Source: Sanghuangporus weigelae
Taxonomy: Eukaryota; Basidiomycota; Agaricomycetes; Hymenochaetales; Hymenochaetaceae
Assembly (NCBI GenBank): GCA_033182465.1
Contig: CP137318.1
Location: 1,116,001 to 1,180,000 of the forward strand
Length of the DNA stretch: 64,000 bases
Reading direction: 5' to 3'
In this document: piece after piece, positions 12,611 to 24,431 of the stretch
Position numbering within the stretch: the first letter of the stretch is position 1
How the letters are laid out: every line of letters starts with the position of its first letter
Notes under the pieces: model-generated
What the model was told of the DNA's origin: nothing
Database searches by the model: none
The model's input: only the letters and a program-made list of their open reading frames with translations
Position numbers and translations under genes: made by a program

Positions 12611-15600
12611 ATGGACCGCAAGTTTCATCAGCCGTACAGCGCAAGTCATCCGGTGCCAAAGGTTGCACTCAAGAGTCTCTTGGACCCGAGCGACGCGACG
12701 GAAACGAAAGCCAAGCATATCAGAAGTAAAGACAGAAAAGCCGAGCAAGAACAGAATGCGACGGAGAAGTCGAGAAGTGCTATGGCAAAGGGACGGGAGG
12801 TGAAGGTGACGGATCCGGTGACGGGTGAAGACTCAGTCCGTCCTCCTTGCTCAGCTGTATATTCGTCCCGAAGAACTTATTCGCCCTCTACAGACCATAA
12901 AGCATGGTGGAGAAGAGAGTGATGAGACTGACGACAAGAATAAAGGAAAGAACGTTCTCAGTATGGACTATCCGCCTCCAAGTGAGTCTAACCGACCCCT
13001 CTGGAATCTTTCCATTCAATCATTGATGTATCGCTTCCAGACTGGACAGCTCACAGAGCTTACGTGCTGCAACTTGCACGGTCCTCTATCATCAAAATCA
13101 TTGGAGCTTATGCCAGCTGGCCTACACTCGTATACCTCATAAGCGACCTTCCGTTGATATCACGAATCTGGTTCCAAGCACATCCTTACATCAACCTCGG
13201 CATGTTCCTTATCATAGTTCTCGTTCCTCCATCTCTATTTGCGTATACTCTGCTTTTTGCGCTGGACTGGAAATCTGAAGAAGACTTTGAGGATCATGTC
13301 TGGGATGCTGAACGAGCCCGAGGATTGGCTGCAGGTGAAGACCAAAACGGCGACGGCATGATTGGGACAGATGAACGCATAAAGGAAAGCACGGAATGGT
13401 TAAATGCTTTTCTTAGAGGTGTCTGGCCTATCATCAATCCCGACCTGTAAATATTCATGTGTTTCGGGTGTTTCTGGCTCGACGTCTGAACTTTTGTGTA
13501 GATTCAACTCCGGTGTCGACATGTTAGAAGACATCATGCAAGAAAGCTCTCCTAAATTCATTGTATGTGCTATTCCGAATTGTCGAAAGGTTGGTTGGGC
13601 TTAAAATATGCATTTTAGCGTGCCGTTCGCATCGCAGACTTAGGCCAGGGAACAAATCCCGCGCGCATAACCTCCATTCGTGCTCTTCCCGACACGGGAG
13701 TGGATGAAGCACTCAAGGACATTGATGATTCGGTGAAGGAGAATTTGTCGCGTGAGCATGTTGTAAGTTCAAGCTCGAACAAGGTCTTTCTCGATTACAT
13801 CTCTCATAATTTTCGCATCAGAATCTGGAGGTGTCCTTTGCGTATCGTGCTTTGCCTAGCGGAGCTACCGCCAGTAGTAAAGCACACAATGCCCAGTAAG
13901 CGTCTTATCGGCTTGTTGCATTCAGCAATTCTGATGAGCTTAAATTAAGTCTCCTCGTCGAGTTCTATTTAGGTGTTAGCGGCGTCTATGAGTTCAATTT
14001 CCGTGAGCAGCTTCGAGAGTTATTCATTAGGAGCTTTCTAATGCCTTTATTTCAAGCGGTGTGGGTCGAGCTGACAGGTGTATCTGGAACTGCACGAGCA
14101 AGGTCTGTTACTTCTCAGTGTATTTGACTGCATCCTTCACTCAAATTGGACTCCTACCAGACTTGAGCTTATTCCTGATCCTCCTTTCATCAAAACTACT
14201 CTTGTGACACTCATGGGCCTTCCTCGAGTATCGATATCTGTTGTTCCGATGTCAAAGTCTCTACCAAATGTCATGAACATCCCGGTTCTATCGTCTTTCA
14301 TCTCGAAGTCGATCGATGCTGCCTGCGCAGAGTATGTGGCTCCACGAAGTCTTACGCTCGACCTTCAACAGTTGATAAGCGGAGACGATATCAAGAAAGG
14401 TATGTCTAAAGGTTTCTCAAGTATGATTTTAGACTGAACCGTGGTTTTCTGTTTAGACACGGAAGCCATAGGTGTTGTCGTTATTCATATCCATCGAGCT
14501 AAGGGCCTAAAGAAAATGGATTCAAGAAACTCATCAGGTCAGTATTATATCTACGCTATCTCTTGATGGTGCCTTTGTTCTTTTGGTTCATGTCATGCTC
14601 ACTCTGCAGACGTGGATTCCGCAGATCCTTACGTTACTGTCGTCTATTCGCGACAGGGCAAACCTTTGTACAGCACGGTGCGTATCTGATATTTGTCGTC
14701 TACACTATGTCTAATTACCTTTCTTCCAAAAGCGTATTATATTTGCCGACTTAAACCCTTGTTACGAAGAGATGGCCGTCGTGACGGTAGACGCTAATGC
14801 TATCAAAATTCGTGAAAAGCTCTGTCTCCAGCTATGGGATTCCGATAGAGCTAGTGCTGTTCGTACTTTCGTTACTAATGACACGAAGATCACTCATAGT
14901 ATTCAAACTGATTTAGGATGATATGATGGGTTATGTCGATATTGATATTCTTGGTAAATTTACCATCTTGTTTGCCGAAGTACGCCGCTGAAATAAATAT
15001 TAAGATCTAATGAAGAACAAAAACAAGCCTTTCAGACGCATTTGTCCACTTACAAGTCCGGATTCTCAAGATAGACCAGGACATCTGGATTTTACAGCCG
15101 GATACTATAGCAAGATGTGGCCAGACCGAGCGCTTGAAACGGATGGCTCTGATCCTACGATTCCTGATGATCTAAAGAAACACGACTCGGACTTCCAGGA
15201 TGCCGGGTCAAAAGCTTTGAATGACCTTGAGGCAGCTGTGCTTCGAACGCCACCCAGCCCGGAATGGCCATCAGGAATTCTGGGTATCCAGGTTCATGAG
15301 ATCAGAGACCTGAAGATTCGGATGGAGGGTAGGGAACCGAGTATCCTTGGGAAGGGAAGGCGTGAAGGTGCAAAAGGGCAGGATGATGATGGCGAAGAGC
15401 AGGAAGAGGGGAGCAATTTACCTTCGTCATACTGCACGATGTGAGTCTCGACTCATAGATATTATCGTATTCTGACTAAGATCTCCTCTAGTTCCCTCGA
15501 CGACAACCTGGTAAGAACTTCGGCTGGTTTTCATAGGCTTTAAAAATTCTGATTTTTTTCCAGATTTATTCTACCCGTGTCAAACCCATAACCTCAACTC

Positions 15601-16909
15601 CGATCTTCAATGCTGGAACGGAGAGGTGAGTTTTCTAATATTCATTCCTGATAAATCACCCCTCAAACTCCACTAGATTTATTCGGGACTGGCGTAGCTC
15701 CCGTGTCAGCGTAACTGTCCGAGACTCGAGGATGCGCGAGAATGACGCTATCCTCGGAATTGTCTTTTTGAAGGTAACATGAAGTATCTCAGCCTTTTGG
15801 TATCCTCCTGACTTTATGGTATGCACTAGTTATCCGACCTTTTCGTGAACGCTTCAGAAGTGACACGATTCTTCCCAATCGAGACTGGGCTTGGTCATGG
15901 CTCCGTGCGCGTTTCGGTATTGTTCAGACCTGTGCAAGTGAAACTCCCTCCAAATCTCTTAGGCTTCGATGCAGGAACATTGGTTATTCGCAAGATCACC
16001 GCGATGCCTTTTGGAGAATCCGCGCAGCACCTCGTTTCGGAACTGAAGTCTTGTGAAGTCAAGTTGAAAGTGTCAGCGTCGTCGGATAAAGTATCAAAAA
16101 AGGACGCGGAGCGCAAAGGTGGAACCGTCGTTTGGAATGAAGAGCGGCCTTCGGAGATACCTGTTCGACAACGCTACGGTTCAGCGCTGACAGTCAAGTT
16201 CAAAGAGTCCCGAGCATTAAAATCGAATAAGCTGGGGATGGCTATCGTTTGGCTTCGTGACATCGTCGACAACGAGGACACTACCATCGACATTGCGTTA
16301 TTCCAAGTCGAAAACTACGATCGTCTTAGACAAAATTACGTGCCACCTGATGGAAATCTGGATTCCTGGGAGACGAGCAGAGAGGAAGTTACACGGATAG
16401 GGACGGTTCAACTTGACTTGACGTTCAAACCAGGCTTAAGCACCGCGCATCGGAAGAGTATGGACACCTCCGAACCTAAGCAGAAACGCTTGTGGGAGGA
16501 AGTTGATCGAAGGGATTCTGTAGGTCTGCAGGAACGGGCAGGGCACCACGAAGATGGGATAGCCGTCGAAGAAGAGAATACAGAAGTTGACCAGAAGGAT
16601 GCCCATGATGAGAGTCAAGTAGATGAGCATGAAGTTGATGGACTCAATGGGCGTCAGGACTTGATCGAATTAGAGGCCGAAGGATCTGACGAAGATGATG
16701 GTTCTGACGAAGGAAAGGGGCTCATGCGGAAGCTGAAGGATTGGAAGAAGCACGAGAAGGAGCTTCATCGACAGCACAGAGGTATCATGCAATCTAAGCC
16801 CGCACGGACGGCGGAGTGGATAAAGGGCAATGTTGAGGAAACAGGACAAAAGGTTAAGAACCGATTCAGGATGAAGTCCCGTCAGCCAGATGTTGAGACT
16901 GAAGTTTAG
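12611..16909 (+). CDS. SMP- and C2-domain membrane contact protein (Mug190-like)
   Basis: Predicted membrane-anchored lipid-transfer protein of the extended-synaptotagmin/tricalbin type; overall order resembles fission yeast Mug190. After a charged N-terminus, hydrophobic segments occur at about 13064-13270, including YINLGMFLIIVLVPPSLFAY. The SMP domain follows (about 13300-14430), with FNSGVDMLEDIMQESSPKFI, VRIADLGQGTNPARITSIR and RLELIPDPPFIKTTLVTLMG. Then come C2 domains: one from VVVIHIHRAKGLKKMD with DVDSADPYVTVVYS (about 14470-14950), one from ILGIQVHEIRDLKIRM to 15840, and one from about 15900 to 16420. The tail (16430-16909) is acidic then basic. About ten introns are needed. The first splice is ambiguous: several donors between 12800 and 12818 join in frame to the acceptor ending at 12854. 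Exact exon borders are inferred, domains are seen. Confidence 0.85.
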
Positions 16910-17049
16910 TTTCAAAGCCGTCTGGCATCTTCGCTATCTCACCGCATGGATAGACTATGGATCGATCCCTACTCATGAAACCTGTACATTACCAACGAAC
17001 AATGCATCATAATTATTAGCTTTGAGAATGAATGATTTATGATGGTATC

Positions 17050-17996
17050 CTAGCGGAACATAAAATTAACAATGAAGAGTATGCAGAACCCGATTAGACA
17101 TCCCAGGATGATTGAATCCCTTCGCCGTCGCTTCTTGATCATGGAGAGGAGGTTGCTGATGCCGGGCATAGTGCCTAAACCGACAAATGGCTGAGAACTC
17201 GCACGCAAGGAACGGACAGTGAAAAACGTACTCAGCACACCGGTCATTCGAGTGCTTATTCCACCCAGGCTTCCTCCTTGCCTTGCAATTTCTGAGCGGG
17301 TCTCGTATGCTTGACTGTTTTGACCACGTAAGCACGGTACCATGGCCGAATAGGTCAATAACATACCCAAGAATATCATCCGCCATTCGATGCGAGCTAT
17401 CGATATGCCCTCGTTCTGACAGTAGCGCTTCGGCTGCTGACGACTTGTATGCACTAAATGATTCATTAGTACGCCTTCGAGGAATTTTGAGATACTAGAC
17501 AGGTAGTTTTGCATACTCAATATCGTTCCGTACTCCAGACAGCAGATTCGCCCGGTCTAGTGCCACTTTGACGTTTGCCTACAATATCTTCGTTAGTTTT
17601 CATCTTTTTAACGGTAACATTCAGATGACCTTTGTCCGAGCACTATCTCTTTCGTAGTCATTCAGCACTTCTCGATGTCGCTGAATGGCACGCGTCATAG
17701 ATTGGGATGGCGGAGAATCCGGATCGTTCAATAGAGCGCCTAGTTGATCATTCGTCTCTCTGAGCTATGAAGAGAATCAATACTTTCTCTCCCTTTAGGG
17801 CGCTACATAAGATTCAAACCTTCTCGAGTAGGCCGTCAACTTCTTCCTCAAGGTCCAGCCATCGTTCACTCGACCCACTAGCTTCCAAATCTTCTCGTTC
17901 GGCATTCGCAGCCAGTCGTGCGTACGAGGTGAGCTTGGCATCCAGAAGAGATTCAAGTGTCCGGCATTGTCGTCTGAGATTGTCATATGTAGACAT
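17050..17996 (-). CDS. GOS1: Golgi SNARE Gos1 (GOSR1 homologue)
   Basis: Qb-type SNARE for transport within and to the Golgi. The N-terminus MSTYDNLRRQCRTLESLLDA is the family start. Later exons give LRETNDQLGALLND, an Arg/Lys-rich helical region, RMADDILGQAYETRSEIARQ (the beginning of the SNARE helix), MPGISNLLSMIKKRRRRDS, and a C-terminal membrane anchor IILGCLIGFCILFIVNFMFR. Five exons joined by four short introns give roughly 230 residues, the usual size. The tail anchor ends the protein, as expected for a SNARE. It converges with the SMP/C2 gene, whose stop is 140 bases away. Confidence 0.94.
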
Positions 17997-18276
17997 TTTG
18001 TCGCCGTTTCAACTTACAAGTACTACAATATGTTGCGCAGTGCGCACTTCAGCGGATGTCGGTTACGTCACGTGCATGAATCCTCAGGTGAATGCCGAGG
18101 AATGATCCCATCATGCCGAGACGCGCCGCCTGTTCGCTATATATACCCATTAACATTTCCATCTCATTCCATCTACATTTCACTTCTTGCGTTAGAAGGT
18201 TGGAAGGTTTCTCTGGAGACTTCATTCTGCATATGGAGGAGATCTTCTTGGTCGATATCGCAAAACAGTTGATGAA

Positions 18277-19264
18277 CTACACGGATGTACACAGTGGAAC
18301 AAAAGTCTTCTCGAGCCACATTATCCTATCAAAGATTTTGGGCAGTTTGCCCTGATCAGGAGCTCCATCGCCGAAGAACGTGAACAAGATAAATCCAATT
18401 TGCATCGCCGTGATAATGGTACGCTGGTGCGGAAGAATGTCTTTCGGCAAACGAGCCACAAACGATTTCCAGAACGCCTCTGCCATCGGTATGGACTTTT
18501 CCGTTACAGTATCCTGACCAGCGCAAATATCGACACTCAGATATCGGATACACCATGCATTCGAACCGAGCGGTAGCAACGCCGCTTGTTCCCAGTCAAC
18601 TATACCAACTATATCATGGTTTGCATCAAGTAATATCTATGAATGAATGTAAATTCAAAGGGTGTTTCTAGGGCAAGAATGGACTTACATTCCGATCATT
18701 TAGATCAATATGGCACAAAGCAAGAGGAAGGTCCTTCAGCGTATCACTTTGAGTGAGTAGCAACTCTATTTTCTCTTTCAATTGAGCGTGGGAGATATTT
18801 TCCTTCACTAAGATACGCTTCAGACGAGGAGCGACGAAAAAGTCAATTATTCCTGCACTCTCTGAATTGACCGGACAGCGCGGCAACATGTCGCCAAGTT
18901 GAGATGCAATGTGGCAATTCTCTTCGACCGTGCAATCGCAGTTTGACCACATAACTCCCTTGACGAAATCGGAGACGTATACAAAATAAGTTTTCGTCGT
19001 TTTCCCTGCAAACGTGAACGGGACGATATCTCCAAGAAAACTTCGTGCGAGAGCCATTTTCGTGGTGTCAATTTCGTTGTCTTTGAACTGGACAATGACT
19101 TCGCTTCCATCCTCGAGCGTCACGCAGGTCGTTTTGCTGAACATTCCCTGTTCTTTGAGCATGCGCGAAGATACGGGAGATGAATAACAGTATCTTTGTG
19201 CGACGATACGGGCTTCAGCGATGAGCTGTTTGTCGGTGAGCTTCGCAATGAGTGAGGGTGCCAT
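18277..19264 (-). CDS. APH-family phosphotransferase, function unknown
   Basis: A protein of the aminoglycoside-phosphotransferase/choline-kinase-like fold. Fungal genomes hold many of these; natural substrates are mostly unknown, so no reaction is assigned. Two exons join after a 52-base intron near 18636-18687. The catalytic loop reads CHIDLNDRN (Brenner type H-x-D-x4-N), followed across the splice by ILLDANHDIVGIVDWEQA, where the Asp of VDW is the metal-binding residue. The N-terminal lobe has a VIVQFK strand that carries the likely ATP-binding Lys. The product is about 310 residues, full length for the group. It is transcribed toward the Gos1 gene, with 280 bases between. Confidence 0.82.
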
Positions 19265-22200
19265 GGCGTGTGCAGTGCTCGCCAGTGAAAATGGGTACGC
19301 GAGGTTTCTTCGGGTTGTGTGCGGGTATCCGGATGACCTGGCCTTCTCGGAGTCACCAGGCGTTCGCTATTCATTTGGGGTTGTGGGTCCAGCTTGATGT
19401 TGAACGCATCGGATTGTTCCTAGTGCTAATCATGAATCAACGTATCAACAACTCCGTTTTCTCTGGCTTGTATGGTGTGATTATACATCTTCCGTTGAGA
19501 TACCCTTTACATTCGACATATATCATATCTTGGAGCAGGAGGGATTTTCTTTGCCATTACTATGTTTGCGCCTGTCGCATTACTTCTGATTGCCTGTGCT
19601 GGAGAAAACAATATGCGATTGACTCTACTCTTTCACTGTATTGAAATCTGGATCTTGTGGTCCCCAACGAGCTCGGTCTGTGTTGATTTCTACAATATCT
19701 TTCCCTTTCATACTTAAGATTTGGGTGAGCTCGAGTTTGTTATGTACGAATCCCTGCTCGTAAATTTAACTCGGCGGATGTGGCTTCTTGTGATGATGCC
19801 TAAACATAGCCCTCCCTTGCAGCTTTTTCAAAGGGATTCACAATAGACATTTTGTCATGGTGAGTTTGGTGTTTAATCTCTCCTTCACCAAATTGACTTT
19901 TGGCTGCTATACATATACCTACTGGTGCCAGCAGATGCTCCAGTCCTATAATTCAGTCGGCCATTGTCGCAACGTGAGGAAACTACAACCACTCTGGTCA
20001 ACCATGCTGCGTGCCATCTGATTGAACTCTCCGTCCACCAGGTCAGAATTCGGAGATGCTTGTTCACATTCCCGACAACTTTCATACATTCTAACTGCCA
20101 AGAACAGAGTTTGGCGATCTTCCCGTCTGGCTTATAGAAGTGTGTGTGAGTCCTCTTCCAGGACTGTTGTGTGGTAACCTGCTAAACTTTGCAGCGAAGA
20201 TGGCCTGGAATGAAGAGAAATAGTGAGGTGGTTATTAATCAAACGATATAAGTAAGTATTCCAATATGTCTTTGAATTCCAGGATTATGATATATCTAAA
20301 TCCAACAATTCGGAATTTTGTTAGCATGGTATCCCAATTCAGTTGGCTTTATCCGGTCGTGACCAATATTCGTAAGTAAGTATTCATGCCTTGTAAAATT
20401 GAAAACTCTCCTATTGCTGATCAGCTCCCAACTTTTCTTACTCGTTCTTCTGGCGTAAGGGGAGAGCATAGCATTTGAGGTTTGTCTGTTTCCTGAACAG
20501 ACGTTCGCCTAATATTGGAATCGGATCACTGGAACGGACGAGAAGGAATTAATTCTCGTTGTGGAATGCATGGTGTTTCCGGATTCTATTTACTCATAGA
20601 AGCTGGTCGAAGGCACGTTGAGAGTCTATCTATGAATCAAAGCGGAATCTTTAATCAGAATCTCGCCTGGAAGCCATTGCTGCATCAGCTTCCCTGGGTA
20701 TATGACGCCATCGTATGCGAAAGAGAGGCCGCTAATACCCGCCGGCCCATGCTAATTTGCTCGCGAGGCATGTCTTCCATGCGCGAAGACGTCGTCCGTG
20801 GTATCACCGCTTACTCATCACCTCATTCCTCAAATACCATGGATCAGGTCTTATCTGCGGAATAAGAAAGGATGCTTGCCTTGCACCACCTGAGGATTGG
20901 ACGTGAGAGTTCTCGGGTAAAAGAAAGGGCGGTGGTCAACTCACGGCGATTTGGATGTCTTGACTGGAGCTGTATATACCTTGATTCCCGCCACCCGGAC
21001 CTCGCTCTGTTGAGAATTGTTGAATGTTCTGTCGACAGCTAGTTATTCATTCGTGCGTTGCGAAGTGAAGAGAGGCAACATTTCAATCGCTTCAGGGGCC
21101 GAAATATAGTCCTTGGTTAAATATGATTGTTCTTGACATAAGCTACGTCTCATCGGTCACGTCGGTGGAGCATGTACCGCTAAATTGTTAAGGCCAAACC
21201 CATACAATTTTGCACGAGTTCTTTGCCAGCCCCTTTTCATAAGGACCAGGAAGCTCAATATATGGGGAGGTAAGAAATCTACAATCTCTAACGTCATAAG
21301 AACGAAACTGACGTTGAGGACAAACCAGCTTCTTTGTTCTGCTGGTTTGGACCTCTTCGTCAGTCGTGTCATGTGGGAATAATTTCATTTTAGCAAGAAG
21401 ACTCACTATCTTTGACCTTGTAGGCCCCAGGGACTTCACAAACGTAAAAACGCAGCTGTAATTGGGAATGGCCATTACATATGTGCATTTAGCAGAGCTC
21501 AAGCGCATGCCACGGATTCAAACACTTAAACCTAATTGTCGCCGGGAGAGGAAATTCGAAGCAGGTACACCTACGATAGAATCTTCTATATCCTACTCAG
21601 CACCACATAAGACTTTCGAGATTCCGGCACTTCACCTAATGCAAGCCGAAATGGAAGGCCGAAATCAAGAACGTACTACTAATGTACTGCAAAATTTTGC
21701 TGCGATAAGTTTCTCGTTCGCACAAGTATCTCAGGTTGACCCGACAACTTTGCACACAATTCCACGTCCTCAGACGATTAATTTCCATTCTATCCCTGAA
21801 ATGAGGCTTTTGATCCGCGATCATCTGCCCGCGCTAATATTTTTTCTAATCTCGCTGCTCGGAGGCTCCGCACATCATATCTGTCCCGACTCTCGAAGAA
21901 TCTAGTGATCTTCAAGGAGGTCCCCACGGTTCACTCATCGCAACATCCCCAAGTTAGAAGAAAGATCAAGTCACTTGGTCCGTTCATGGTTCTATGTCGT
22001 CACATTTCGAAGAGAGAAGAAAGGTTCTCGGTATACCCACGACTATCGAGTGACCACGCCTTTATAAAACAAAGACCGCAATGCATCTCATAACTCAGCG
22101 GAATATTTTATTAAAGAAACCGAATCCCTTGTTATGCTTAGCCAGGCACTTCCCCAACCAAGTGATATGTCCTATATATCTGCGCTGCTGGAGGTCGTTG

Positions 22201-23102
22201 AAATTTTTTACTTCCCGAGCGAGAAAAAACAGTCGATGATCAAATTCCTGGCATCTAGCCTGGAAGAAATAGCCCGTATTGCTCTTTTCCATTCGACCGA
22301 GGACCAACGATGAGAAAGAGGATAACTGTGAATACGAAGTAGGATGCCATGCCGAGAAGACCGAGACGCGCTGAACTTTGCTCACTCAACGCAAATAAGG
22401 ACATGATAAAAGGCCAAAATATGCTTCTGCAGAGGCTCAAAGAATAGCTTTCTTTCTTACCTGCCCATACGCAGAAGCTCGAGAATCAAGCTCTAGCCTC
22501 CTACCGGTCATAACGGTCAGAATAGGTCTGGATTGGTCCGACGAGAAAATAGTACAACACGCGGCCGGAGAAGATGAGTAAATATGAGTCTCGATTCACA
22601 TAACCTGAGAAATAAAGTACCTGGACATGACAGGTATAGAAGTAAGCCGAGAGCGCTTTTCGCCAGACATCACAGGCGTTTGTTGAGAATGGTGAGTGGA
22701 GGACCTATTTCGAAAGAAACGTTGTAAAGATGTCGAGACTATAGCAGACTTTCGTACGACAAATAGAGGAGCGGCTCTAAGACTGAGACAAACCTGCTAA
22801 TCTCTTTCGTAGGCTAAGTCGGCGGCAACTGGAAGCGTGCTTGAGAAAAACTGACCAACTGCCTGGGCTATGCTACCAAACGAGAAATCGAAAAGACGAC
22901 TTCTTTCCCGTTTGTTTGTTCGCCAGGATGAATCGAGGCTACCGAATTCATATGAGCTCAACTCTCGTCGAACTCCGATTCAGCACATACAGTACATGCA
23001 TTCAGTGTGAATCCTGGCAAGTTTCCTTGTGCTGCATTCGCAGGCTCAAGGGAATAAGACTTAGAGCAGACACGTTAAGGCGAGGTTCAAGCATCTTCGA
23101 CA

Positions 23103-23121
23103 GCCTCGAGGCAAACTAACG
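23103..23121. repeat. palindrome-centred 19-mer, copy 1
   Basis: The sequence gcctcgaggcaaactaacg recurs with one change at 24413-24431. Its first ten bases form a perfect palindrome (gcctcgaggc). It could be a binding site or a remnant of a dispersed repeat. Confidence 0.4.
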
Positions 23122-24412
23122 CACAGCATCAGATCGCCATCTACAGAAAGGGGACTCAGCTTATGAGGCGATTGATTCGCATTTCTTGTCAAATGACGAA
23201 CTCGTTATCTATGCGATTTGGTTCACCAGATCCCTACATAACTTTTGATATTCATCCCGCAGCGCTTCGAGCGAGGAGGGCTGTAAAGATGATAGTTGTC
23301 CCTGCCCAATGTCGTCATCTTCACTATCCTTTCCTCGTATTCTTCATGCGGAAAACACATCGGGTAGTCCAGAAAGACTGAGAATCTGGAGGGGAGTGAA
23401 TTGCCCATGAGTCAAAAGCACCCGATCCGTTGGCGGGCGTTTTCGACACGCAATTCTCCTTTCTAGAGTTTCTACGCAATTTCGCCTTTGAACAGCTGAC
23501 AAGTCTGCACACGCATACACCGGATATATGATAGGAAAAACTTCAAGGCGCTTGGAGGAAAGCTGAAATATAAATAATTATTGAGCTCGTTTCGCTTGAA
23601 TATAAAGCGTCTCCACTCGTGAGCTGCTGTGAATTATCCGAAAGTAAAGGGAAAAATTCAATCGAATACGCCGTCGCCTTCTCAACCGTATCTTGTATCA
23701 GCTTGTACCACGCCATCCAAAAGTGCAAACGTCTGGAGTCTGGATAAGTACTATCAAGGTGGAGAATGAATACACCGGCAGATCATTCTGATTTGAACAC
23801 ATAATCATACCTGATTGTTGAACTTTACGATGTCTCATATCCATTTCATGCCTATCTCCCAACATCAATGTCCCGGATCAAAAGACGAATCAGCTTCAAG
23901 GCCAGGGATGAACAGTAGATGAACAGAGAAACCAGGAAGTAGGGATTAGACGAATTGAGGAAAGCTCAGGAGATCCGCTCGGTCACGGTACGATGATGCC
24001 GGAGTCAAGAACTCCAGCGGGCGGCACATCAATGTAGAGCGGATAGTACCGTTGTGATACTGCAGAGCTCTGCAGGCAAGCACGTCTCAAAGACCCGCAT
24101 CAGGTTTCAGGAAGCTCTCTCCTGTAACGTCGGCATCGGCAGGTGGGCCTTGCGCCATCACCCCCATCGAGTGGTGATCGGGAAGCATAAGGTAAAGAAA
24201 TGCGACCGAGACTAAGTAACATTCTGTAATGGAATTCATGAAGGATATATGCTAGGAGCGGAAGATAAAGTCAGAAAACGGCTTTCGCTGCTTGCACGAA
24301 ACGAACGTAGGTTTTCGGGAGGTTTGGACTAATTGCAAGTGGAGCTGATGTGTCTTCTTTACTTCAGGTTCAAAAGCCTCCAGGAGCTCCTTTGAAGGCG
24401 GCCCGTTTGCAA

Positions 24413-24431
24413 GCCTCGAGGCAAACCAACG
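24413..24431. repeat. palindrome-centred 19-mer, copy 2
   Basis: The sequence gcctcgaggcaaaccaacg matches the copy at 23103-23121 at 18 of 19 positions, in the same orientation, 1.3 kb away. Confidence 0.4.

Noticed and set aside
20515-20865. 116-codon frame in the gene desert
   Set aside because: It has an ATG and normal composition but no domain, no joinable exons and no conserved neighbours.
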